From QVMG01 sp032073245 (GTDB lineage Bacteria > Bacteroidota > Bacteroidia > Bacteroidales > Tannerellaceae), in NCBI GenBank assembly GCA_032073245.1, contig DAMANX010000021.1, positions 1-64,000 of the forward strand: a DNA stretch of 64,000 nucleotides, in the 5' to 3' direction. Below, piece after piece: positions 26,961-35,845 of this stretch. The stretch's first letter is position 1. Each line of letters opens with the position of its first letter. The notes under the pieces were generated by a model. The model was not told where the DNA came from. It saw only the letters and a program-made list of their open reading frames with translations, and did not search any database. The position numbers and the translations under genes were made by a program.

Positions 26961-28553
26961 ATGAAAAGAAAAACGCTGAGAAAGAATATTGTAGGAGTGC
27001 TTTGTTTACTGTTGGCTTCTTTTACAATAGAAGCTAAGAATTTGCCTGATTCTGTAATAATGACTGTGGCCGGGAAGCCTATTCCTTTGTCCGAGTTTGT
27101 TTTTATTGCTCAAAAGAATGATGAAGCTGATTTCTCAAACAAGAAATCCATGGATGAATATATGGAGTTGTTTAAGAACTTCAAATTGAAGGTTGCTGAA
27201 GCTGAAGCACAGGGTATGGATAAGACACCGGCTTTTGATCAGGAACTGACAATGTATAAAGCTCAACTTATTTCCAGTTACCTGTCAGATAAAGATGGTG
27301 AAGAGGCGGCAGCAAAAGTAATATATGACCGGGGTAATAATGTCCTTGATTTCAATTATATCCTTTTTAAAATGCCCTCCGGACAAGCTCTTTTAAATGA
27401 CACTATCGCCCCTTATCAAGCTGCACTTGCTGCACAGAGTCGTTTAAAGAAAGGCGAAGATATCATGTCGTTGGGGAAAGAATTACATGACGCCGATAAA
27501 GAAAATGTTTTATATGAATATGTGCCTGTTTTCCTTCCGATGACTGCTTCTAAAGCGCTGGAAAATGCTTTGTATGCAATGCCTGAAGGTACATTGTCTG
27601 CTCCCATAAGGACAAATCGGGGTTATTATCTTGTTAAGATGAATAAGCGAATGCCTAACCCAGGAAAGGTACGTGTTGCCCACATTTTGATTGGTGCTCC
27701 CGCCGATACCACCGATGCTGTAAAAGCTGAAGCATTGGCTAAGACTAAAGATATTTATAAGAAACTGCAGAATGGGGAAGACTTTGCGAAATTGGCTGTA
27801 GAGTTTTCTGATGATCCGGGTTCTGCTTCGGCAGGAGGTGAACTAAAACCATTTGGTCCAGGTGAAACAGTGCTTCCATTTGAAAAAGCTGCGTTTGCCC
27901 TTGCTACTCCCGGGCAACTTTCTGATATCGTAGAATCTCGCTTTGGTTATCATATTATCAAATTCATTGAACGTATTCCTCGTCCATCTTTTGATGCAGA
28001 AAAACGAGGATTGATCCGTATAATGTCACAAGGAGAATATAATTTTGAATTATTTAAAACTTTTGATGAGCGGTTACAAAAAGAATATAAATATACTTTT
28101 CACCCTGCTGCCTATAAGGAGTTAGAGGCATTGACAGCAGATTGTTTTCCCGGTAATCGTGAGTTTTATGAGAAAGCAAAGGATATGGATAAGACAGTAT
28201 TTTCTTTGTTGAACGAAGAGTTCAAGCAAGATGTGGTAGCTTATTATATGGCTAGTCAACCTTTCTCGACAAAGACTTATGGGCCGGATTTCATGCAGGA
28301 AGTATATGATCTTATGATCCGTGAATTGACAACAAATGCAGAAAGAGATAGTTTGGAAATGAAGCATCCCGAATATCCACATCTCATTCAGGAATATCGA
28401 GATGGAATCCTTTTGTTTGAAATTTCCAGTAAAAAGGTTTGGAATAAACCGATTGAGGAACAACCTGCTGCTGAAGCAAAATGGATTGAAGAATTAAATA
28501 AGAAATATCCGGTTGTCATTAATAAGAAGGTGTTGAAACAATTGATGAATTAA
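26961..28553 (+). CDS. Periplasmic peptidylprolyl isomerase (PpiC/SurA-type parvulin)
   Basis: The 530-residue exported protein has signal peptide MKRKTLRKNIVGVLCLLLASFTIEA. Its N-terminal SurA-like helical part is followed by parvulin rotamase sequences, clearest at about 235-335 (VRVAHILIGAP, GEDFAKLAVEFSDDPGSASAGGELKPFGPG, ESRFGYHIIKFIERIP). It probably folds outer-membrane proteins. Two further SurA-like genes and an OstA-like gene follow in the same direction, so this looks like an envelope-biogenesis operon. Confidence 0.92.
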   Translation: MKRKTLRKNIVGVLCLLLASFTIEAKNLPDSVIMTVAGKPIPLSEFVFIAQKNDEADFSNKKSMDEYMELFKNFKLKVAEAEAQGMDKTPAFDQELTMYKAQLISSYLSDKDGEEAAAKVIYDRGNNVLDFNYILFKMPSGQALLNDTIAPYQAALAAQSRLKKGEDIMSLGKELHDADKENVLYEYVPVFLPMTASKALENALYAMPEGTLSAPIRTNRGYYLVKMNKRMPNPGKVRVAHILIGAPADTTDAVKAEALAKTKDIYKKLQNGEDFAKLAVEFSDDPGSASAGGELKPFGPGETVLPFEKAAFALATPGQLSDIVESRFGYHIIKFIERIPRPSFDAEKRGLIRIMSQGEYNFELFKTFDERLQKEYKYTFHPAAYKELEALTADCFPGNREFYEKAKDMDKTVFSLLNEEFKQDVVAYYMASQPFSTKTYGPDFMQEVYDLMIRELTTNAERDSLEMKHPEYPHLIQEYRDGILLFEISSKKVWNKPIEEQPAAEAKWIEELNKKYPVVINKKVLKQLMN

Positions 28554-28562
28554 CGGATTATT

Positions 28563-29417
28563 ATGCAGAGAGGGATTTTGTTTATTGCGGTATTATCTTC
28601 TTTACTGTGTGCCTGTAAAGGTATACAGAACAATGATTCCGATATACTTGCAACGGTGAACGAACGAATCCTGAAACGTTCCGAAGTTAGTGCCATGATT
28701 CCACGGGGAATATCTTCTGCCGATAGTTTGTTGATGGCAGAGACTATTGTGAAAAAATGGGTGAAAGATGCTTTGGTATATGAAGTAGCTTTACGTAACC
28801 TTGGGGACGAAAAAAACGAAATAAATAAATTGGTTGAAGACTATCGTAATTCTCTGGTTCGTTACCGTTATCAGGAACGTTTACTCAAAGAACGTTTGAC
28901 ATCAAATATACGTGAGAGCGATAAGTTGAATTACTACGAAGAAAATCAAAAAAAATTTCTCCTTGAGAAGAGTCTTATAAAAGGGCTTTTCCTGAAAATA
29001 CCGATCGATGCACCTGGAATATCCGATGTGAAAACATGGTATAAACAGACGAATGAAGACGCTTTAGAAAAAATTGAGAAATATTCTGTGCAAAATGCCG
29101 CACTTTATGACTACTTTTACGACCGATGGGTGGATTTCGATGCGATCATGGAAAATATCCCGGTACGTGTAGCTGATGCAACTGCCTTTCTCAAGGCGAA
29201 TAAAACGGTAGAAGTGGCCGATAGTACTTATTGTTACCTTCTGAATATCAGCGAGTATATCCCGTCAGGAAGTGTGGCTCCTTATGATTATGCGCATACA
29301 CAAATTGTGGAAATGTTAATCAATCAGCGTAAAGTGGAGTTTCTGAAGAATTTTGAAGAAGAATTATATAATGATGCTATACGGAGCGGAAAAGTTAAAA
29401 TAATTGACGAGCCGTAA
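28563..29417 (+). CDS. SurA-like lipoprotein without a clear rotamase domain
   Basis: The 284-residue protein has a lipoprotein signal (LFIAVLSSLLCAC). A SurA N-like start (ILATVNERILKRSEVSAMIP) is followed by helical sequence. No parvulin signature is evident, unlike its two neighbours. It probably works as a chaperone partner in the periplasm. It starts 10 bases after the previous gene and ends 24 bases before the next. Confidence 0.8.
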   Translation: MQRGILFIAVLSSLLCACKGIQNNDSDILATVNERILKRSEVSAMIPRGISSADSLLMAETIVKKWVKDALVYEVALRNLGDEKNEINKLVEDYRNSLVRYRYQERLLKERLTSNIRESDKLNYYEENQKKFLLEKSLIKGLFLKIPIDAPGISDVKTWYKQTNEDALEKIEKYSVQNAALYDYFYDRWVDFDAIMENIPVRVADATAFLKANKTVEVADSTYCYLLNISEYIPSGSVAPYDYAHTQIVEMLINQRKVEFLKNFEEELYNDAIRSGKVKIIDEP

Positions 29418-29440
29418 AATAGTTTTACAAAAGAATAAGC

Positions 29441-30814
29441 ATGATGAAGAAGATTTTGAACCTGTTTTTCCTTGCCTGTTGTTCATGTATGGTAATGGCA
29501 CAGAGTCAATCGAATGTGATCGATGAAATTGTATGGGTTGTAGGAGATGATGCGATTTTATTGTCTGATATTGAATCACAGCGTTTATATATGCAAAGCG
29601 AAGGACAACGCTTTGAAGGTGATCCTTATTGCTTTATTCCGGAGCAGATCGCTATTCAGAAGCTGTATCTTAATCAGGCTAAGATTGATAGTATTGAAGT
29701 AAGTGATGCTACAATAATTCAACACGTAGACTTCTGGATGAATAATGCAGTAAACCAAGCAGGTTCTCGTGAGAAGTTGGAGGAATATTTTAATGGAAGA
29801 AAGTATTCTGAGATCAAAGAAGAGCGTAAGGAGACCATAAGGGAGCAACAGATAGCGAATGAAATGCAGCGAAAAATCGTTGGAGAAATAAAATTGACTC
29901 CATCAGAGGTTCGTAAGTTTTATAGTCAACTGCCTCAGGATAGTTTGCCGACTATTCCTACTACTGTAGAAGTTCAGATCATTACTTTTGAACCACGTAT
30001 TCCTTTTGAAGAAACAGATGCAATCAAAGCACGTTTACGTGAATATACGGAGGAAATAACAAGTGGTAAGAGCCGTTTTTCCACTTTGGCTCGTCTTTAT
30101 TCTGAAGATCCGGGTTCAGCCCTAAGTGGTGGTGATATGGGATTTGTAAACAAAGGTGATTTGCTTCCTGAATTTGCGAATGTAGCCTTCAATTTAAGTG
30201 ATCCAAACCGCGTTTCCCAGATTGTACAAACAGAATATGGATATCATATAATTCAATTGATTGAAAAGAGAGGTGACCGTATTAATGTACGTCATCTTTT
30301 GTTGCGTCCTAAAGTTTCGGAAAAGGAATTGACAGAAGCTACGGCAAAAATGGATTCCCTTTATACGGATTTGCAGACCAACAAGTTTACTTTTGATGAA
30401 GCTGCAACCTATCTTTCTTTTGATAAAGATACAAAGAACAATAAAGGTTTGATGGTTAATCAGAATTATGAAAGCAATAATCATGGCACACCTAAGTTTG
30501 AGATGCAGGAATTACCACCTGAAATAGGTAAGATCGTGGATAAAATGGAAGTGGGAGAGATTTCTCAACCTTTCGTAATGAAGACCAAGATGCAGAAGGA
30601 AGTTGTAGCCATTGTAAAGCTTAAGGCAAGGACCCGCCAACATAAGGCTAATATGTCTGATGACTATCAGATACTGAAATCTATTGTAGAAGGAAGAAAA
30701 AAAGAAGAATTATTGAAAGACTGGATAGCAAAGAAGCAAAAAACGACTTATGTGCGTATCAGTGAAGGCTGGCAGAATTGCGACTTCCAGTTCCCAGGCT
30801 GGGTAAAAGAATGA
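29441..30814 (+). CDS. surA: SurA-like periplasmic chaperone/peptidylprolyl isomerase
   Basis: The 457-residue protein has signal peptide MMKKILNLFFLACCSCMVMAQ, a SurA N-terminal domain (VIDEIVWVVGDDAILLSDIESQRL) and two parvulin repeats. The first is complete (FSTLARLYSEDPGSALSGGDMGFVNKGDLLPEFANVAF, TEYGYHIIQLIEKRGDR); the second (INVRHLLLRPKV) is weaker. It helps outer-membrane proteins fold. Its stop overlaps the start of the OstA-like gene by 4 bases (ATGA). Confidence 0.92.
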   Translation: MMKKILNLFFLACCSCMVMAQSQSNVIDEIVWVVGDDAILLSDIESQRLYMQSEGQRFEGDPYCFIPEQIAIQKLYLNQAKIDSIEVSDATIIQHVDFWMNNAVNQAGSREKLEEYFNGRKYSEIKEERKETIREQQIANEMQRKIVGEIKLTPSEVRKFYSQLPQDSLPTIPTTVEVQIITFEPRIPFEETDAIKARLREYTEEITSGKSRFSTLARLYSEDPGSALSGGDMGFVNKGDLLPEFANVAFNLSDPNRVSQIVQTEYGYHIIQLIEKRGDRINVRHLLLRPKVSEKELTEATAKMDSLYTDLQTNKFTFDEAATYLSFDKDTKNNKGLMVNQNYESNNHGTPKFEMQELPPEIGKIVDKMEVGEISQPFVMKTKMQKEVVAIVKLKARTRQHKANMSDDYQILKSIVEGRKKEELLKDWIAKKQKTTYVRISEGWQNCDFQFPGWVKE

Positions 30815-32409
30815 GCATACGAAAGATATTCTTTTTAACGAGTTGTTTTATTCTGTTTGCTGTTTGCGCTACTGCACAAACACAGAGTGCAGCATCGTCA
30901 TCTAATAATTCGACGGCTGCTGCTCCTACCCGGGTTCACTTAGATAGAGCTGATTCTGCTGTAGTTGATAAGAATATTGATCCTGATGTAAGGATAATTT
31001 TGGGAAATGTTATATTTAGGCACGACAGTACATATATGTATTGTGATAGTGCCTATTTTTATGAGTTGTCTAATTCTCTGGAAGCATTTAGTAATGTACG
31101 TATGGAACAGGGAGATACTCTCTTTGTTTACAGTAATTACCTATTCTATGACGGTAATATAGAAACTGCTTTTTTGCGAGAAAATGTACGCATGGAAAAT
31201 GATCAGGTTACTCTTTTTACGGATAGTCTTAATTATGACCGTGTAGCTGATATTGGGTATTACTTTGAAGGCGGATTGATTGTTGACGAAGAAAATGAAC
31301 TTTCATCTTATTACGGACAATATTCGCCCGGAACGAAGCTCGCTATATTTAATGATAGCGTACAACTTGTAAATCCGCAGTTTACGCTTTATTCTGACAC
31401 TTTGCATTACTATACGGATACTAAGGTCGCAACTATTCTGGGACCTTCAATTATTGTATCCGATAGTGGAACGATACATACTTCTCGTGGATGGTATGAC
31501 ACTGCTAACAATACTTCCTTTCTGTTAGATCGTTCACAAGTCGTTACCGGGGATAAAATTCTTGTTGGAGATACGATTTACTATGATCGCGAAACTGGAT
31601 TTGGTGAGGTATTTGGGAATATGTTCTTACAGGATACGGCACAACATGTAATCATGGAAGGGCAGTACGGTTATTACGATGGAAAGACGGAGTTTGCTTT
31701 TGCTACGGATAGTGCACGCTTTATGGAGTATAGCCAGGGGGACACACTTTATCTCCATGCTGACACGTTGCAGATGGTTACAGTAGATTCAACATACCGG
31801 GAGATTAAAGCTTATTATGGTGTTCGCTTTTATCGTGTCGACCTGCAAGGTGTATGTGATTCCATGCATTATAATACAAAAGACTCTGTTCTTTATATGT
31901 TGAATGATCCTATTCTCTGGAATGAAGAATATCAGATGTATGGTGATTCAATTCTTGTCTATCTGAATGATAGTACAATTGATTATGTACATGTAAAACA
32001 ATTTGCTTTTGCCATACAACAAGTGGATTCTTCATCTTATAACCAATTGAAAGGGAATGATCTGAAAGCTTATTTTGAAGGTAAGGCAGTACGGAAAATA
32101 GATGTAGCCGGAAATGCAGAGTCTATTTTTTATCCGTTAGAAGATGATGGAACGATGATTGGCTTAAATGAAACCAAGAGCGGTTTCCTTTCCATTATGA
32201 TCAAAGAAAACAAACTGGAAACATTAACTCTCTGGCCCTCACCGCAGGGGACTCTTACTCCTATACCAGACCTTAGGCCTGAGCAAAAAACGTTGAAGGA
32301 TTTTTATTGGTTCGACTATATCAGGCCAAAGAATAAGGATGATATATACGAGGTCGTAAAAAGAAATGTACAAACTGCACCTCGAAAAAGTAATAAATTC
32401 GTAAATTAG
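30811..32409 (+). CDS. OstA/LptA-like outer-membrane organic solvent tolerance protein
   Basis: The 533-residue protein has signal peptide MSIRKIFFLTSCFILFAVCATAQ. Repeated beta-jellyroll OstA/LptA-type motifs follow (VRIILGNVIFRHDSTYMYCDSAYFYELSNSLEAFSNVRMEQGDTLFVYSNYLFYDG). It likely takes part in lipopolysaccharide transport to the outer membrane. The start is the ATG overlapping the surA stop; an in-frame ATG at 30778 lies inside surA and gives no signal peptide at its N-terminus. Confidence 0.88.
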   Translation: MSIRKIFFLTSCFILFAVCATAQTQSAASSSNNSTAAAPTRVHLDRADSAVVDKNIDPDVRIILGNVIFRHDSTYMYCDSAYFYELSNSLEAFSNVRMEQGDTLFVYSNYLFYDGNIETAFLRENVRMENDQVTLFTDSLNYDRVADIGYYFEGGLIVDEENELSSYYGQYSPGTKLAIFNDSVQLVNPQFTLYSDTLHYYTDTKVATILGPSIIVSDSGTIHTSRGWYDTANNTSFLLDRSQVVTGDKILVGDTIYYDRETGFGEVFGNMFLQDTAQHVIMEGQYGYYDGKTEFAFATDSARFMEYSQGDTLYLHADTLQMVTVDSTYREIKAYYGVRFYRVDLQGVCDSMHYNTKDSVLYMLNDPILWNEEYQMYGDSILVYLNDSTIDYVHVKQFAFAIQQVDSSSYNQLKGNDLKAYFEGKAVRKIDVAGNAESIFYPLEDDGTMIGLNETKSGFLSIMIKENKLETLTLWPSPQGTLTPIPDLRPEQKTLKDFYWFDYIRPKNKDDIYEVVKRNVQTAPRKSNKFVN

Positions 32410-32440
32410 CAGTCGTATTCATTTTTAATTTTGTATTAAT

Positions 32441-32746
32441 ATGGGAATGTTCTCATTTTATAATGTACGCAAACCGCGTCAATTCAATCATACTCCCATT
32501 TATTGGGACCCGCGCAAGGAAGCACTCGAAGAACGTATCTCTAAGATAAAAAGAGAGATGGGGGTAGAGGAGCCTTTGGAAGAATATAAACCTCATATAA
32601 AGGGAACTTTTGTTGAAGGTACCTCTCATTTAAAGAGAAGTCTGAACAAAGGCGAAGATACACGTTCCCGAAAATATAAAACATTTAAGTTTTTCCTTTG
32701 GATAGCCGTATTAGCCTTTATCCTTTGGTATCTGTTCTTTTCATGA
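32441..32746 (+). CDS. Small tail-anchored membrane protein of unknown function
   Basis: The 101-residue protein has a basic, soluble N-terminal part (MGMFSFYNVRKPRQFNHTPIYWDPRKEALEERI) and a C-terminal membrane segment (FKFFLWIAVLAFILWYLFFS). I recall it as a conserved neighbour of mutL in Bacteroidales but know no function. A TAATTTTG promoter element lies at 32426-32433. Its stop overlaps the mutL start by 4 bases, so the two are translationally coupled. Confidence 0.82.
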   Translation: MGMFSFYNVRKPRQFNHTPIYWDPRKEALEERISKIKREMGVEEPLEEYKPHIKGTFVEGTSHLKRSLNKGEDTRSRKYKTFKFFLWIAVLAFILWYLFFS

Positions 32747-34602
32747 GTGATATCATTCACCTTTTGCCGGATAGTATCGCCAACCAGATAGCGGCTGGTG
32801 AAGTGATTCAACGACCAGCTTCCGTAGTGAAGGAGTTGGTTGAAAATGCTATTGATGCTGGTGCAACACAAATACGTGTAAATATAAAAGATGCCGGCCG
32901 GACTCTTATACAGGTAATTGACAATGGAAAGGGTATGTCGGAAACAGATGCTCGAATGGCATTTGAAAGGCATGCAACTTCTAAGATTTCATCAGCTGAT
33001 GACCTGTTCTCTCTAAGAACGATGGGTTTTCGTGGCGAGGCTCTAGCATCTATCGCTGCCGTTGCCCAAGTGGAGTTGCGTACTCGTCTGACCGGAAGTG
33101 AGCTTGGAGCGCGATTGCTTATAGCAGGCTCTACTGTTCAGGAATCCGCATGTGATGCTTGTGCAGAAGGAAGTATTTTCTCGGTAAAGAATCTTTTCTT
33201 TAATGTGCCGGCTCGCCGTAAGTTTTTAAAATCTAACGAGACGGAGTTCCGTAATATTATTCAGGAATTCGAGCGGATAGCTTTGGTTAATTCGCATGTT
33301 GCAATGTCTCTTTATCATCAGGACCAAGAGATACTAAACCTACCTTCAACAGGTATTCGACATCGTATTACGAATATTTTAGGGAAAGGATTAAATGAAA
33401 AGTTACTTACTGTGGAAGCAGTTAGTTCACTTGTTACCATATCCGGATTTGTAGGCCGCCCGGATTCCGCCCGTAAACGGGGCGCATTACAATACTTTTT
33501 TGTGAATGGGCGTTATATGCGGCATCCTTATTTTCATAAGGCGATAATGCAGGCATATAATCAATTGATACCGGTAGGAGAGGCCCCCAACTATTTCATT
33601 TATTTTACGCTTGATCCTGCTTCTATCGATGTAAATATTCATCCGACCAAGACTGAGATCAAGTTTGAAAATGAACAACCTATCTGGCAAATTCTGATGT
33701 CGGCAACACGGGAGGCTCTGGCAAAATCGAGTGCCATTCCTACTATTGATTTTGATAGGGAGGATGCTATTGATATACCTGTTTATAATCCGAATCAGGA
33801 ACATACAATGCGGGCAACTCCTCCTACCGTGCAAGTAAACCGGGAATATAACCCTTTCCGAGCTTCAGTCGATTCCTATAAACGCCCGGAATTTGATTGG
33901 ACGAAACTTTATAAGGGATTTGAAGACGAATCAGCAGAATCCTCCACTGAGAATATCCCGGTATCCCTACCAGAAACAACTGTATCCAAAGAGTCAATTC
34001 CAGGCTTGGTTGATACTATAGATAAATTATTTGAAGAAGAAAGTAATCCTTCTTATCAGTATAAAGGAAGGTATATTATTACATCTTTGAAGTCCGGTTT
34101 AGTTTTAATTGATCAGCATCGGGCCCATATCCGCGTATTATATGATCAGTATATTCAACATATCAGTCAACGACAGGGAGTATCACAACAGGTTTTATTT
34201 CCTGAAATAGTAGAATTTACTCCGGCTGAAGCATCCGTAGTTCCTGTTTTGTTGGATGACCTACGATATATAGGTTTTGATCTAACTAACCTTGGACAAG
34301 GCAGCTATGCCATTAATGGACTACCCCCTGGGATTGAAAACCAGGATCCTATATTGTTGCTTAAAGAAATGGTGAGCCGTACTATAGAAACAGGATGTGA
34401 AGTACAGGAAGAAATCACACAAGCTTTGGCGCTCTCTCTGGCAAAAGCTACTGCTATACCTGCCGGTAAATCTCTGTCTCCTTCAGAACGTGAACATTTG
34501 ATCGCCTCCTTGTTCACTGCATCAGACTCTCATCTCACTCCTGATGGCAAGATTATTCTCACTCTGTTGAATGATGAAGAATTAGAGAAACGCTTTAAAT
34601 AA
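32743..34602 (+). CDS. mutL: DNA mismatch repair protein MutL
   Basis: The 619-residue GHKL ATPase has ELVENAIDAGATQI, DNGKGM and MGFRGEALASIAAVA at the N-terminus, a transducer domain to about 330, an unstructured linker and a C-terminal dimerisation domain. The region corresponding to the endonuclease motif DQHAxxExxxxE reads DQHRAHIRVLYDQY, so both glutamates are absent. I start at the ATG overlapping the previous stop codon; the frame extends upstream to 32698 inside the small membrane-protein gene. It couples MutS mismatch recognition to repair. Confidence 0.96.
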   Translation: MSDIIHLLPDSIANQIAAGEVIQRPASVVKELVENAIDAGATQIRVNIKDAGRTLIQVIDNGKGMSETDARMAFERHATSKISSADDLFSLRTMGFRGEALASIAAVAQVELRTRLTGSELGARLLIAGSTVQESACDACAEGSIFSVKNLFFNVPARRKFLKSNETEFRNIIQEFERIALVNSHVAMSLYHQDQEILNLPSTGIRHRITNILGKGLNEKLLTVEAVSSLVTISGFVGRPDSARKRGALQYFFVNGRYMRHPYFHKAIMQAYNQLIPVGEAPNYFIYFTLDPASIDVNIHPTKTEIKFENEQPIWQILMSATREALAKSSAIPTIDFDREDAIDIPVYNPNQEHTMRATPPTVQVNREYNPFRASVDSYKRPEFDWTKLYKGFEDESAESSTENIPVSLPETTVSKESIPGLVDTIDKLFEEESNPSYQYKGRYIITSLKSGLVLIDQHRAHIRVLYDQYIQHISQRQGVSQQVLFPEIVEFTPAEASVVPVLLDDLRYIGFDLTNLGQGSYAINGLPPGIENQDPILLLKEMVSRTIETGCEVQEEITQALALSLAKATAIPAGKSLSPSEREHLIASLFTASDSHLTPDGKIILTLLNDEELEKRFK

Positions 34603-34676
34603 AGAAATGTCCCCAACCTCATTAAACGAAAGAATTTTTCCATTTAATGGGAAATGCACTGCTTTTGTAAGAAAAA

Positions 34677-35663
34677 TTATGGACGAAAACCTATTATTTC
34701 GCGTACTTCGCGTAGAGTTTTTGCTGCACTGTGTGTCGCCTTTTCTGCTCCAATACGGGCTACTTGTTCCAAATAGGCATCATTTGCAAGAATATCCAGG
34801 ATACGTTCACGAATCGGTGCACAAAATTTATTGATATCTTCCGCCAACTGTTTTTTCAAATCACCGTATCGAATGGAGCAGGAGTTATATTGTTCATTAA
34901 AGAAATCATAAGTTGATTGATCTGACACGATATCCAGCATTTGGAAAAGGTTTGCAATCGCTTGTGGTTTTTCGCTATTGGGCTCGGTTGGACCTGAATC
35001 GGTTACAGCCTTCATTACTTTCTTTTTTATCGTATTTTCGTCGTCAATGAGGTAGATGGCATTTCCTTCGCTTTTGCCCATTTTGCCAGATCCATCCAAT
35101 CCTGGAATCTTCACAGCTTTTTCTGATAAATGGAAAGATGCAGGTTCTGGAAAAAAATCCACACCATAAATCTGATTGAAACGGCGGGAAAACTTACGTG
35201 CCATTTCCATGTTTTGCTCCTGGTCTTTTCCTACAGGCACTTTAACCGCTTTGTGAATGATAATATCTGCAGCCATTAAAGATGGGTAAGTTAATAGTCC
35301 GGCGTTTACATTATCGGGCTGAGAACGTACTTTATCCTTGAAGGAGGTTACGCGTTCCAATTCGCCCAGATAAGCATTCATATTGAGATAAAGGTAAAGT
35401 TCTGCTACTTCACGCACATCACTTTGAATATAGATAGTTGCTTTTTCAGGATCGATTCCACATGCCAGGTATTCAGCCAGAATAGTTTTTACGCTATTAC
35501 GGATATTATCAGGATGTGGATGAGTAGTAAGAGAATGCCAGTCGGCAATGAAAAAGTAACATTTATATTCATTCTGCATCTGCAGAAAACTCTTGACTGC
35601 TCCGAAGTAATTACCTAAATGCAGATTACCGGTAGGACGGATACCGCTTACAACTATTTCCAT
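34677..35663 (-). CDS. trpS: Tryptophan--tRNA ligase
   Basis: This is a 328-residue class I aminoacyl-tRNA synthetase. The HIGH-type motif is in GIRPTGNLHLGNYFGAV and the KMSKS-type motif in GKMGKSEGNAIYL. It charges tRNA-Trp in the cytoplasm. It converges with mutL. A minus-strand TATCTTTG promoter element lies just upstream. Confidence 0.97.
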   Translation of the reverse strand: MEIVVSGIRPTGNLHLGNYFGAVKSFLQMQNEYKCYFFIADWHSLTTHPHPDNIRNSVKTILAEYLACGIDPEKATIYIQSDVREVAELYLYLNMNAYLGELERVTSFKDKVRSQPDNVNAGLLTYPSLMAADIIIHKAVKVPVGKDQEQNMEMARKFSRRFNQIYGVDFFPEPASFHLSEKAVKIPGLDGSGKMGKSEGNAIYLIDDENTIKKKVMKAVTDSGPTEPNSEKPQAIANLFQMLDIVSDQSTYDFFNEQYNSCSIRYGDLKKQLAEDINKFCAPIRERILDILANDAYLEQVARIGAEKATHSAAKTLREVREIIGFRP

Positions 35664-35688
35664 TTTTAATCAGTTTTATTTTGCGGTG

Positions 35689-35696
35689 CAAAGATA
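35689..35696 (-). promoter_or_regulatory. -7 promoter element of trpS
   Basis: The minus strand reads TATCTTTG, matching TAnnTTTG, 25 bases before the trpS start. No -33 TTTG is found at the expected spacing. Confidence 0.55.
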
Positions 35697-35778
35697 GGAC
35701 TTTTTAACGATGAGTGATAAGTGATGAGTGTTGAATTTTAAAAAACTGCCAAACTCATTACCAATAGTTTAAAAAAAG

Positions 35779-35786
35779 TATCTTTG
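35779..35786 (+). promoter_or_regulatory. -7 promoter element of the TonB receptor-DUF4249 pair
   Basis: TATCTTTG matches the consensus, about 60 bases before the receptor start. No clear -33 element is seen. Confidence 0.5.
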
Positions 35787-35845
35787 CGGCAATAAATATA
35801 AATCATAGGCGTTGATGCTTAAGATGTGTTAACAACAAATAGAAG

